A DNA stretch of 29,656 nt from a virus, in IMG/VR virus record IMGVR_UViG_3300042452_000646, positions 1 through 29,656 of that record; one strand, given 5' to 3'. Positions 8,723-16,715 of the stretch are shown here, in pieces; position 1 is the stretch's first letter; every line of letters starts with the position of its first letter. Made by a program: the position numbers and the translations under genes. The notes under the pieces were generated by a model. That model saw only the letters and a list, made by a program, of their open reading frames with translations. It searched no databases and was not told the origin of the DNA.

Positions 8723-9559
8723 ATGGCATTAGCAGGAGAACTTTCAGCAGGTAAATTATACGTTGGACCAGAAATACCAACCAGATTAGACCAATCTGCG
8801 TTAACATTAGATGACGATGCAAATCCATTTGCAGGTACTTTAGCTGTTGCTGGACCTGCATTTTTTGGTGCTCCAACTAATATTGGATTTGCTCGTGCTG
8901 CAGTAAACATTGGTCCTGCGATTGCTCCATTTACCCCAGGAATTCCTACTTTAGGATTAGATGTTACTGCAGGAACTCAACATACAGGTTACATGAATAA
9001 CCTTGGTTTGAGTAATTTCTTTGGTATGTCCAACAAACTTGGTATCTTAAACAAAATTGGTATCAACAACGCACTTGGCTTATCGAACAGAACAGGGTAT
9101 AATGTAGCAGTAGGTGGCGAAACAAACACCCAACCAGTCCAAGAAGACACTTGTGTTGCTAAAACTTCAGCAGCACCACTTTATACACATTATGGGAATA
9201 TGCATGTGAACGGAGCATTTTCAGCAAATAGCAAATCCTTTGAAATCGATCATCCTTCAAAACCAGGTAAAAAGTTGTACCACGGTTCGTTAGAGGGTCC
9301 AGAACATGGTGTTTATGTTCGTGGTCGAGTAACTACAGATGGTATCATTGAACTTCCAGAATACTGGAAAGATCTTGTAAATCCTGAAACGATTACTGTT
9401 CAACTAACTCCACATCGTTTTTATCAGGAACTTTTTGTTGATCGTATTGAATGGGGAACTAGAGTTATTGTTCGTAACTCTAGTGGTGGTGCTATTGATG
9501 CTTATTATTTTGTTCAGGCAGAACGTAAAGATATTGAAAAACTTCAAGTCGAAGCTTGA
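8723..9559 (+). CDS. Structural protein with fibre-type C-terminal domain
   Basis: The 278-residue product starts one base after the spike stop and is preceded by GGAGG. The N-terminal half is low in charge and rich in Gly, Ala and Pro. A middle section repeats an N-x-L-G/IG theme (MNNLGLSNFFGMSNKLGILN, KIGINNALGLSN). The C-terminal 95 residues contain KKLYHGSLEGPEHGVYVRGR, followed by IIELPEYWKDLV, ITVQLTPH and VIVRNSSGGAIDAYYFVQAE. This resembles a conserved domain found at the end of various phage tail proteins. It may be a spike-tip or hub-associated protein; its exact role is unknown. Confidence 0.55.
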   Translation: MALAGELSAGKLYVGPEIPTRLDQSALTLDDDANPFAGTLAVAGPAFFGAPTNIGFARAAVNIGPAIAPFTPGIPTLGLDVTAGTQHTGYMNNLGLSNFFGMSNKLGILNKIGINNALGLSNRTGYNVAVGGETNTQPVQEDTCVAKTSAAPLYTHYGNMHVNGAFSANSKSFEIDHPSKPGKKLYHGSLEGPEHGVYVRGRVTTDGIIELPEYWKDLVNPETITVQLTPHRFYQELFVDRIEWGTRVIVRNSSGGAIDAYYFVQAERKDIEKLQVEA

Positions 9560-9568
9560 CATGCCAAG

Positions 9569-9590
9569 GGTTCCATGCTATGATGGAACC
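9569..9590 (+). other. Intercistronic hairpin without a T-tract
   Basis: GGTTCCAT and ATGGAACC pair perfectly (8 bp) around a six-base loop, 10 bases after the stop of the 278-residue gene. No run of T follows, so it is not a typical intrinsic terminator. It may be an RNA processing or stability element at the end of the hub operon. Confidence 0.4.
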
Positions 9591-9605
9591 TGATGAGCAA
9601 TCACC

Positions 9606-9797
9606 ATGGATCTTCACCTGACTGACGAATACATCGAATGTGTCAAGATAAATATTAGTAACAGGACGTTTTATCTTCACGGAACTGACGGGTCCTATGA
9701 AGAAGTGCGTTGCGAAACACCAGATCAATTCTTGAGTGTGCTTGAATTTACAAAGTCACATTCAAACGGAGTACGTATCGAGTATGTCGCAGATTAG
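9606..9797 (+). CDS. Small hypothetical protein
   Basis: The 63-residue product (MDLHLTDEYIECVKINISNR at the start) is mixed alpha/beta with three or four short strands and no recognised motif. Its last 14 bases overlap the start of the zinc-finger gene. No strong ribosome binding site is visible. It may be translated from the upstream hub message. Confidence 0.6.
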   Translation: MDLHLTDEYIECVKINISNRTFYLHGTDGSYEEVRCETPDQFLSVLEFTKSHSNGVRIEYVAD

Positions 9798-9927
9798 ATG
9801 CCCCATGTGTGGTCATCTATGTAATGATAAAATTGATTTTGGGTCACACATCAAAAGATGTCAACAAGCAGACACCAAATTCAAATTCAATCCAAAGAAA
9901 AATTCTAAACCAAAACCAAAGCATTGA
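9784..9927 (+). CDS. Small C2HC zinc-finger protein
   Basis: The ATG at 9784 is chosen over longer upstream extensions because the zinc-binding motif starts at once. The result is 47 residues with C6, C9, H22 and C26 spaced C-x2-C-x12-H-x3-C. A very basic tail follows (KFKFNPKKNSKPKPK). A zinc ribbon/finger plus a Lys-rich tail suggests a nucleic-acid-binding or protein-docking role, but no function is known. The start overlaps the previous gene, and a tRNA begins seven bases after the stop codon. Confidence 0.6.
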   Translation: MSQIRCPMCGHLCNDKIDFGSHIKRCQQADTKFKFNPKKNSKPKPKH

Positions 9928-9933
9928 GTACGT

Positions 9934-10008
9934 GGGACCGTTGCTTATTGGTTAAAGCCGTCGCCTTATAAGCGGCAGAACCGAGTTCAATTCTCGGCGG
10001 TCCTACCA
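9934..10008 (+). tRNA. tRNA-Ile(UAU)
   Basis: Full cloverleaf: acceptor GGGACCG/CGGTCCT (first pair G-U), D-stem GCTT/AAGC with a GG-containing loop, anticodon stem GTCGC/GCGGC with loop CTTATAA (anticodon TAT), T-stem CCGAG/CTCGG with loop TTCAATT, discriminator A and encoded CCA. It reads AUA codons, which are common in this AT-rich phage. Most bacteria read AUA with a lysidine-modified CAU tRNA, so a true UAU anticodon is less usual. Confidence 0.93.
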
Positions 10009-10009
10009 T

Positions 10010-10094
10010 GGGAGCGTGGTGAAACTGGTAAACACAGCAGACTTAAAATCTGCTGGGCATAACGCCCTTGTCGGTTCGATTCCGACCGTTCCTA
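10010..10094 (+). tRNA. tRNA-Leu(UAA)
   Basis: One base after the tRNA-Ile. Acceptor GGGAGCG/CGTTCCT with two G-U pairs, D-stem GTG/CAC, anticodon stem GCAGA/TCTGC with loop CTTAAAA (anticodon TAA), long class II variable arm with stem GGGC/GCCC, T-stem GTCGG/CCGAC with loop TTCGATT, discriminator A. The CCA end is not encoded, unlike its neighbour. It reads UUA. Confidence 0.93.
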
Positions 10095-10097
10095 CTT

Positions 10098-10105
10098 TCT
10101 AAATA
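10098..10105 (+). promoter_or_regulatory. Possible late promoter box TCTAAATA
   Basis: One mismatch to TATAAATA, directly after the tRNA-Leu and 23 bases before the start at 10129. The same octamer occurs before the gp26-like gene. Weak as a single AT-rich word. Confidence 0.35.
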
Positions 10106-10128
10106 ATACAGAAATCGATAATATTAAA

Positions 10129-10674
10129 ATGTTATATAGAATTGTTATTAAAACAACTGTTGGAGGAAAACTGTATTACCTTTCTTCTGATAATGATTGC
10201 CCAGAAACTGATTCTTCCCCAAATCTAGATACAATTCAGTTTCTTTCAAATTTAAATACAACTCATGCTCATACTTTTAGTAGTGAAGAAAAAGCTCAAG
10301 AAATTATAAATTCTTTACCCTATCCATATAATGAAAAAGCCATCCTTTTAGCGGTAAAATCTGTTAATACTGTAATAGTATCAAGGCTTTATTATAGAGT
10401 TGCTAAAAAACAATTTAATAGTAACACTATTCTTTGGGCTAATTCTGATAAGTCATTTACTGAACATATGACTCCTGAAACTTTATTATTTGAAACGCAA
10501 GAAGAATCTGAAGAATTTATTCAATCTCTTGTTGGGTTGAAAAAAAGATATAGTTTTGTAGTTAAAATTAAAGATTATGGAGAGCCTGATTATAAATTTG
10601 ATGCAGAATTTCTTATTAGAGGAAAAACTATATACAATAAATCTGAAGTTCCAGGAATAATTAAATTAAAATAA
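10129..10674 (+). CDS. Hypothetical protein
   Basis: The 181-residue product is not recognised. It appears to hold two similar alpha/beta halves: MLYRIVIKTTVGGKLYYLSS with FSSEEKAQEIINSLPYPYNE, and RLYYRVAKKQFNSNTILWAN with FETQEESEEFIQSL. The repeated pattern of a strand hairpin followed by an EE-x-A/S-x-E/Q-x-I/F helix suggests an internal duplication. It stands alone between the tRNAs and a convergent gene, and its transcript probably ends at the hairpin at 10712-10739, inside that convergent gene. Confidence 0.65.
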   Translation: MLYRIVIKTTVGGKLYYLSSDNDCPETDSSPNLDTIQFLSNLNTTHAHTFSSEEKAQEIINSLPYPYNEKAILLAVKSVNTVIVSRLYYRVAKKQFNSNTILWANSDKSFTEHMTPETLLFETQEESEEFIQSLVGLKKRYSFVVKIKDYGEPDYKFDAEFLIRGKTIYNKSEVPGIIKLK

Positions 10675-11397
10675 TTATTCTTCAAAATATCTTTGATTAT
10701 CAGGATTTTCAAGAGCATTTATCAAAATGCTCTTTTTTTGTACCTGAGCATCTAATTGAGACTTAGCAGTTTCATATCCATATTTTTGTAATTCATAAGA
10801 TGCTCTTGCTTCTTTAATCACATTAATTTGAACAATAACAGTATCTCTTTCTGCTCGATAAGTAGTCAAACTGTTTGTAAGTGTTGTAATAGAATTAGAA
10901 TATCCAACACAAGCACCAACAATCGGTGTTGCAAATCCAACATAAGTTCCAATAGAAACTTGTGTTACTGCATTATAAGTTCCTACACCAGCATTACTTG
11001 TAGAAAGTTCTTGAGTGCTTTTTGAGAATGGATTTGGTGAAGTAAATGACCAGGAATGAAGAATAACACGATCCTCAACAACGTCTACAACTGCAGCAGA
11101 AGTTGTTCCACATCCGATAACGTTTGCCTGTTGTCCTAAGACTAGGATTTGGTTTTGAATAGTTTTAATTTGATTATTGATTTCTAAAATTCTAGTATCC
11201 AATCCTTTTGTTGCTGGATCAAATCTATTGATCTGTTCGTTTATTCCTTCAATAACATATTCTGGATCTTCATCGTCTGCAGTTCTTATTTCAATACCAG
11301 AAATAACCTGATCAAGTTGTTCTTTTTGCTTGTTATCTTGAGCAACTGATTTTTTATATGATGAAATCAAATATTCTGTCTTTGGACCACTTGACAT
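10675..11397 (-). CDS. Coiled-coil late protein, function unknown
   Basis: The 240-residue product has coiled-coil helices at both ends (about residues 12-85 and 185-230) around a beta-rich, Ser/Thr/Gly-rich centre (about 95-175). This helix-head-helix layout would suit a fibrous or whisker-like virion part, but no family is recognised. It is the only minus-strand gene in the structural region. An exact TATAAATA on the minus strand at 11436-11429 lies about 30 bases before its ATG, so it is probably a late gene. Its stop meets the stop of the convergent gene directly. Confidence 0.65.
   Translation of the reverse strand: MSSGPKTEYLISSYKKSVAQDNKQKEQLDQVISGIEIRTADDEDPEYVIEGINEQINRFDPATKGLDTRILEINNQIKTIQNQILVLGQQANVIGCGTTSAAVVDVVEDRVILHSWSFTSPNPFSKSTQELSTSNAGVGTYNAVTQVSIGTYVGFATPIVGACVGYSNSITTLTNSLTTYRAERDTVIVQINVIKEARASYELQKYGYETAKSQLDAQVQKKSILINALENPDNQRYFEE
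10712..10739 (+). terminator. Intrinsic terminator inside the convergent gene
   Basis: AGAGCATTT (10712-10720), loop ATCA, AAATGCTCT (10725-10733), then six more T. It is a perfect 9-bp stem in the plus direction, about 38 bases after the stop of the 181-residue gene. It lies within the last codons of the minus-strand coiled-coil gene. Confidence 0.8.
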
Positions 11398-11399
11398 AG

Positions 11400-11407
11400 T
11401 ATAAATA
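11400..11407 (+). promoter_or_regulatory. T4-type late promoter TATAAATA
   Basis: Exact match to the T4 late promoter -10 consensus, 33 bases before the start of the 1747-residue fibre gene. It faces an identical minus-strand box at 11429-11436. Confidence 0.7.
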
Positions 11408-11428
11408 CAATGAAGAACGGTGTCTCAG

Positions 11429-11436
11429 TATTTATA
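11429..11436 (-). promoter_or_regulatory. T4-type late promoter TATAAATA (minus strand)
   Basis: TATTTATA on the plus strand reads TATAAATA on the minus strand, 31 bases before the ATG of the coiled-coil gene. The two late promoters point toward each other, so their transcripts should overlap by a few bases at the 5' ends. Confidence 0.7.
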
Positions 11437-11440
11437 GGTA

Positions 11441-14400
11441 ATGCCACTAAGTAGACTGGAAAATTTTCTCAAAAACGTTCAGGGAAGTGTAATATACGTC
11501 AATCCCGAAGAACTTGATGCAACGGATGATATCAGTAATACTGGTAATTCAAGAGCACGTCCTTTTAAGACTATTCAACGTGCTCTTTTAGAAAGTGCTA
11601 GGTTCTCCTATCAAGTAGGACAAAATAATGATCGTTTTGACAAAACCACGATCATGGTTTCGCCTGGTGTTCATTATATTGATAATAGACCAGGACTTGC
11701 AATTGATACTAGCGGTAACCTAACAGATGCAAATGGTTCTGCAGCATCAATCAATCAGTTTTCTGTAGGCACCAACTTTGATATTCAAGACCCAGATAAC
11801 GTATTATATCTTTTTAACTCGATCCATGGTGGTGTAATTTTACCTCGCGGAACTTCTATTATTGGATCAGATCTTAGAAAGACAAAGATCAGACCAAAAT
11901 ATGTTCCCCAACCAACTAATGATAATATTCCAAGATCTGCAGTTTTTAGAGTAACTGGTGGTTGTTTCTTCTTTGGATTTAGTTTATTTGATGCAGATCC
12001 TGGCGATAGAATTTATAGGGACTTTACAAAATCTGTTTATTCTCCAAACTATTCTCACCATAAACTAACTTGCTTTGAGTATGCTGATGGCGTAAACACT
12101 GTAGCAGGTAAAGGTGGTACAGATCTTGACATGTATTATCGTAAGCTTACTCTAGCTTATGGTGTAAACTCAGGCAGAGCAATTCCAGATTATCCTGCAA
12201 ACAACGATTTCCAAGCAACTGTTGATGAATCAAGAATTGTCGGTGCAATTTCTCAAATCGGTGATATTGAGATTGAAGATATTTACTCTGGTGCCAATCC
12301 ATCAGCATCTGTAGCAACACCTGTTGTTACTGTTGTTACAAGAACAAACCATGAGTTTTCTGTAGGAACTCCAGTTCTTGTTTTTGGTGTAGATAATGCT
12401 GAGTATGATGGTAGTTATGTTGTATCTCAAATTATCAACGATACAACGTTTACATATTCTTTAGCATCTACTCCAACTTCGACTGCAAATCCTAGTTTAG
12501 TCGGAAAAAATCCGATTGTGACAGTTGAAAGTGATACAGTAACATCATGTTCTCCTTACATTTTCAACTGCTCAGTTAGATCAACATTTGGTCTAAACGG
12601 AGTACACGCAGATGGTGACAAAGCCACTGGTTTCAAATCAATGGTTATTGCACAATTCACTGGAATTGGACTAAACAAAGATGATAATGCTTATGTTAAA
12701 TATAATACAACTTCTGGTATTTGGCAAGATCAAGCAACTCTAGGAACTTCTGTTTCATTACATACGGATAGTAGAGCAAGGCATAAACCAACCTGGCAAA
12801 ATTTCCACGTCAAAACATCAAATAACTCGTACATTCAGAACGTTTCGATCTTTGCCATTGGTTATGCACAGCATTTTATCGCTGAAAGTGGTGGAGATCA
12901 ATCAATCACAAACTCTAACTCAAACTTTGGTGCAAAATCATTAGAGGCAGATAATTTTAGAAAAGACGCATTCTTGAAGGACGATCAAGGATATATCACA
13001 GAAATTATACCAGCACAGAAAAACTTTGCAAAACAAGTTGAAGTTAATTATCTTCCTCTTGATGTAGAAGTTACTGCTGGATTATCAACTGATATCAAAT
13101 TATATTTCTACGGATATAATCAAAGAGATACTGTTCCACTAAAGAGCACTGGTGGTTATATCATTGGTAATAAGGTTGGTGAAACTATTCAATGTAATAT
13201 TGACAACGTTGTCTATGGTGCTACCGTTCTAATGCCTGTTCCTGGATCTAATCCAGATAATAGAATTTCTGCAAGAAAAGAATATCTAGTTGGTAGATCT
13301 GCAGGTATCAACTCAATCACTGGGAACACATTTACTCTACAAGAAAATCACAGACTTCTTCCTGGTGAATCAATCAGAGTTTATTCTGAAACTGGATCAC
13401 TTCCAGATGGACTAGAGCATAAAACAGTTTATTATGCAATCACTGGTGGGGTGAATGCGAATCAAATTCAAATCGCAACAACTTTTAATAATGCATTATC
13501 TGGTGATGAACTAACTGGTATTAATAATCTTGGCGGACAACTAAGAATTGTTTCTGAGGTTGCTGATAAAACCCCAGGAGATCCTGGACATCCAATTCAA
13601 TATGATAATAGTGGATGGCACATCAATGTTGGTGCAGGAAATAGTTTACGTGCTGCACTCGTAACCAATCAAGCAAAGGTTACGCCAAAGACAGGTAATG
13701 CTTTCATCTATAGAGCACCTGATAATAGAACCGATAATGAGAAAATTTATCGTTTAAGATATGTTATCCCAGATAATGCTACAATTGCATCACCACCACA
13801 AAATGGGTTCTCAATCGAGGAAAGTAGTTCTGTAATTGATGATACAAACTATAAGAATGATAATACTACACTTACATCAGTAACAAATCTGAGAACAAAG
13901 ACTAACATTATCAATGCTTCTTGGTCTTCAAATATTGGTGTTGTTACTACACAGTACCCACATGGATTAAAGGCAGGACACTTAATTGAAATCAATAGAT
14001 TAAAAAGTACAAATAATAGCAGCGGTTCTGCAAATTCTGGATTTAATGGATTGTTTGAAGTTCTTTCAATCACTGATAGTAAAACATTTACTATTGGTTT
14101 AAACACAAACCCAGGTTCAATTTCTACTGTATCAAATGGTATTCCATATACCGCATTTGATCAAAGTGTTGTAGGGTCTGGTAGAACATTTAGTCCATAC
14201 TTTGTCAAGAAAGATTTTGGACCATCTTATCAGATCTACAATAATGCTGCAGTACAAAAGTATAAAAAAGATATACAAGATGGTGTCTATGATCTAACCA
14301 TTCTTGGATATTTAAAAACACCAGATGTAACACCATTCTCAACAGCATCAAATAGGTTTTCACAGAATATCAATGATCTTGTTCCTGCAGTTGGTAAAGA

Positions 14401-16684
14401 TACTCAAAAAGATGATCCAAATGCAACAACAAGTTATGCATTGCGTGATCTTGTTGGACAAGTAGAAAGTAGTGATCCTTCTGATAGTGTTTCAAAAGAA
14501 GCAGTATTCTCATTATTTGAACAAACTGGCATTGGTATTGGTATTACTGGGGCATCAGTTTCTGGATCTACCTTAACAATCAATACTGCTGTAGAACATA
14601 ATTTAAATGGTATTTCTAGTGTAACATCAATCACTGGTGGATCTAACTACGGAACAAATAGTGGCAGTACTGAAAATTATTTCAATGTAAGATTAGAAAA
14701 TGGTAGCGGCAGAGGTGCAACAGCTAATGTAACGGTTTCTGCTGCTGGTACAATTAGTTCTGTTACTCTTGTAGATAATGGTTCTGGATATGCTGTAGGT
14801 AATGTTCTTACTGTAAGAGGAGTTCCATTCTTTGCTGCTGGTACAAATTCTACAGTCACTGTTGCATCAATTGATAATAGAGTTGGTGATGCAATTCAAG
14901 TTGTTGGTGTAGGAAGCACTGCATATAATGGATTGTTTAGAATTGCTTCTGTTCCTAATTCTAAGACAATTACTTATAGTGGAACTGCATCTGGTGTTTC
15001 GACTGGTGGTTTCTTCTATCATGTTGGTATTGCAACAAATGTTGTTAATATCACTCATGACGCACTAAGTGGTATTGCAACTGTTCTTCTTACTTCTGAT
15101 ATTGGATTAAGAAGTGGAGATCAAATTGTTATCGCAGGATGTACAGGGTTCTCTACAATTTACAATGGAACACATTTTGTTAGTGAAAGAGTAGGATATG
15201 GTTCTTCTCTACGTGTTAATATTGGTGTAACAAGCAATGCTCCCGCATACGCTGGCGTTGCTACTGCACATGGAACAGGCATTTCTATTCGTGGAAGAGG
15301 AAGAGGAATTCCAATCTATGATGGTGTAACTACAAGACTAACTTCTGGTATTACAACTACAACAACATCTATTTCTCTTGCGAACACAAATCTACTCAAG
15401 AGAGGTGATTATCTCTTAATTGAAGATGAAATTGTAAGAATTTCTAATAGTAGTGCAACAACTGCTATTCGTGGCGTATTAGGATCTAATGCTGTTTCAC
15501 ATGATGCTAATGTTGCAGTCAGAAGGATTAATGTTCTTCCAGTAGAAAATAGAAGATATTCTATTCTTCGTGCTTCTGGACACACATTTGAATATCTTGG
15601 ATATGGTCCTGGAAACTATTCTACTGCGATGCCACAAGCTCAAGATAGAGTTCTTGATGATAACGCAGTGCTTCTTGCACAGTCGGTTCAAACCAGAGGT
15701 GGACTAGTTGTTTACACTGGTATGAATGATACTGGAGATTTCTATATCGGTAAGAATAAAATCAATGCTGTTACTGGTCTTTCTGGTGCTAGTGGTGGTA
15801 TTGGTGATGCTGCAAGCACGGAAAAGACAACTTATGCAACACTTACTGTCGATGATTTAACTGTAAATAATAATCTATACAGTAAGGGTAATACTGAAGT
15901 TGTTGATCTTGCGTTAAAGGGTAATCGTGCAGGTGATATCGCACAAACAGTTTATGTTGGTATTCGTGCTGGTGATACTTGCCCATCAAGTGCAACAGAT
16001 AATATTCTGTTCAGAACTACATTTACTCGTGGTGGATACATTGGTTGGGTAAGAACAAATGAAGCAAATGCTGGTGTAAGATGGAAACGTTGGGGTAAAA
16101 TCTCACATGAATGCACTAGTGATCATTATGTCTTTGATAAAATTGGTATTGGCGTAACCTATTGTGCTGATCAATATCAATTCCAAACTGTTGGTATCAG
16201 TACATTTAATGGCAATGTATTTGTTACTGGAATTACAACTCATGTTGGTAATGTTCAAGTAGCAGCAGGATCTTCATTCATTGGTGCAGGTACAATTCCT
16301 GTTGGTGGTATTATCATGTGGTCTGGATCTATTGCATCCATTCCAACTGGATGGGCACTATGTAATGGATCTAGTGGAACACCAGACTTGAGAGATAGAT
16401 TTATCGTTGGTGCTGGAAACAACTATTCTGTTGCTGGTGTTGGTGGTACAGCGGATTCTCAACTTCCTGCTCACACACACAATGTAACAAATGGTTCTGC
16501 GAATAGTTTCACTGCTGTTACTTCTGTTTCAGATGAACCTGTAAACCAAGGTGGCGGTGGTTCTGTAAACGTCGCTGACCAAGAATCTTCAACCACATTT
16601 ACAATTCAATCTGCTGGTATTTCTTCAACAAACCAAAATCTACCACCATATTATGCTTTAGCGTTCATTATGAGAACTGTTTAA
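11441..16684 (+). CDS. Giant tail fibre/baseplate protein with beta-helix and tail-collar domains
   Basis: This 1747-residue protein is the largest in the window. Near the N-terminus, RARPFKTIQRALLESARFSY, TIMVSPGVHYID and ILPRGTSIIGSDLRKTKI look like a pectate-lyase-type right-handed beta-helix, which continues around residues 370-500. Residues about 1060-1130 carry Gly-rich G-x-G-Y modules. About 1380-1440 hold an HTFEYLGYGPGNY segment shared with the next gene. The last 140 residues are a phage tail-collar domain: GGIIMWSGSIASIPTGWALC, PDLRDRFIVG, LPAHTHNV (likely metal-binding histidines) and LPPYYALAFIMR. It probably acts in host binding on the baseplate or as a long fibre. A late promoter precedes it. 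Confidence 0.75.
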   Translation: MPLSRLENFLKNVQGSVIYVNPEELDATDDISNTGNSRARPFKTIQRALLESARFSYQVGQNNDRFDKTTIMVSPGVHYIDNRPGLAIDTSGNLTDANGSAASINQFSVGTNFDIQDPDNVLYLFNSIHGGVILPRGTSIIGSDLRKTKIRPKYVPQPTNDNIPRSAVFRVTGGCFFFGFSLFDADPGDRIYRDFTKSVYSPNYSHHKLTCFEYADGVNTVAGKGGTDLDMYYRKLTLAYGVNSGRAIPDYPANNDFQATVDESRIVGAISQIGDIEIEDIYSGANPSASVATPVVTVVTRTNHEFSVGTPVLVFGVDNAEYDGSYVVSQIINDTTFTYSLASTPTSTANPSLVGKNPIVTVESDTVTSCSPYIFNCSVRSTFGLNGVHADGDKATGFKSMVIAQFTGIGLNKDDNAYVKYNTTSGIWQDQATLGTSVSLHTDSRARHKPTWQNFHVKTSNNSYIQNVSIFAIGYAQHFIAESGGDQSITNSNSNFGAKSLEADNFRKDAFLKDDQGYITEIIPAQKNFAKQVEVNYLPLDVEVTAGLSTDIKLYFYGYNQRDTVPLKSTGGYIIGNKVGETIQCNIDNVVYGATVLMPVPGSNPDNRISARKEYLVGRSAGINSITGNTFTLQENHRLLPGESIRVYSETGSLPDGLEHKTVYYAITGGVNANQIQIATTFNNALSGDELTGINNLGGQLRIVSEVADKTPGDPGHPIQYDNSGWHINVGAGNSLRAALVTNQAKVTPKTGNAFIYRAPDNRTDNEKIYRLRYVIPDNATIASPPQNGFSIEESSSVIDDTNYKNDNTTLTSVTNLRTKTNIINASWSSNIGVVTTQYPHGLKAGHLIEINRLKSTNNSSGSANSGFNGLFEVLSITDSKTFTIGLNTNPGSISTVSNGIPYTAFDQSVVGSGRTFSPYFVKKDFGPSYQIYNNAAVQKYKKDIQDGVYDLTILGYLKTPDVTPFSTASNRFSQNINDLVPAVGKDTQKDDPNATTSYALRDLVGQVESSDPSDSVSKEAVFSLFEQTGIGIGITGASVSGSTLTINTAVEHNLNGISSVTSITGGSNYGTNSGSTENYFNVRLENGSGRGATANVTVSAAGTISSVTLVDNGSGYAVGNVLTVRGVPFFAAGTNSTVTVASIDNRVGDAIQVVGVGSTAYNGLFRIASVPNSKTITYSGTASGVSTGGFFYHVGIATNVVNITHDALSGIATVLLTSDIGLRSGDQIVIAGCTGFSTIYNGTHFVSERVGYGSSLRVNIGVTSNAPAYAGVATAHGTGISIRGRGRGIPIYDGVTTRLTSGITTTTTSISLANTNLLKRGDYLLIEDEIVRISNSSATTAIRGVLGSNAVSHDANVAVRRINVLPVENRRYSILRASGHTFEYLGYGPGNYSTAMPQAQDRVLDDNAVLLAQSVQTRGGLVVYTGMNDTGDFYIGKNKINAVTGLSGASGGIGDAASTEKTTYATLTVDDLTVNNNLYSKGNTEVVDLALKGNRAGDIAQTVYVGIRAGDTCPSSATDNILFRTTFTRGGYIGWVRTNEANAGVRWKRWGKISHECTSDHYVFDKIGIGVTYCADQYQFQTVGISTFNGNVFVTGITTHVGNVQVAAGSSFIGAGTIPVGGIIMWSGSIASIPTGWALCNGSSGTPDLRDRFIVGAGNNYSVAGVGGTADSQLPAHTHNVTNGSANSFTAVTSVSDEPVNQGGGGSVNVADQESSTTFTIQSAGISSTNQNLPPYYALAFIMRTV

Positions 16685-16690
16685 TAAATA
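16683..16690 (+). promoter_or_regulatory. Late promoter-like box AATAAATA
   Basis: One mismatch to TATAAATA, overlapping the stop region of the 1747-residue gene. It is followed by AAGGAG at 16699-16704, an ideal ribosome binding site for the ATG at 16716. Confidence 0.45.
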
Positions 16691-16715
16691 CTGTTAACAA
16701 GGAGTGTAGTAGTAG

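Noticed and set aside
9561-9625. Two chained 10-codon mini-ORFs (MPRVPCYDGT and MSNHHGSSPD) linked by TGATG overlap
   Set aside because: They are too short to support as genes, and the first is formed largely by the hairpin at 9569-9590. The stop-start overlap may be chance in this gene-dense region.
9934-10094. tRNA genes as a possible integration site
   Set aside because: No integrase, direct repeat or lysogeny gene is seen nearby, and the context is that of a lytic T4-like phage carrying its own tRNAs.
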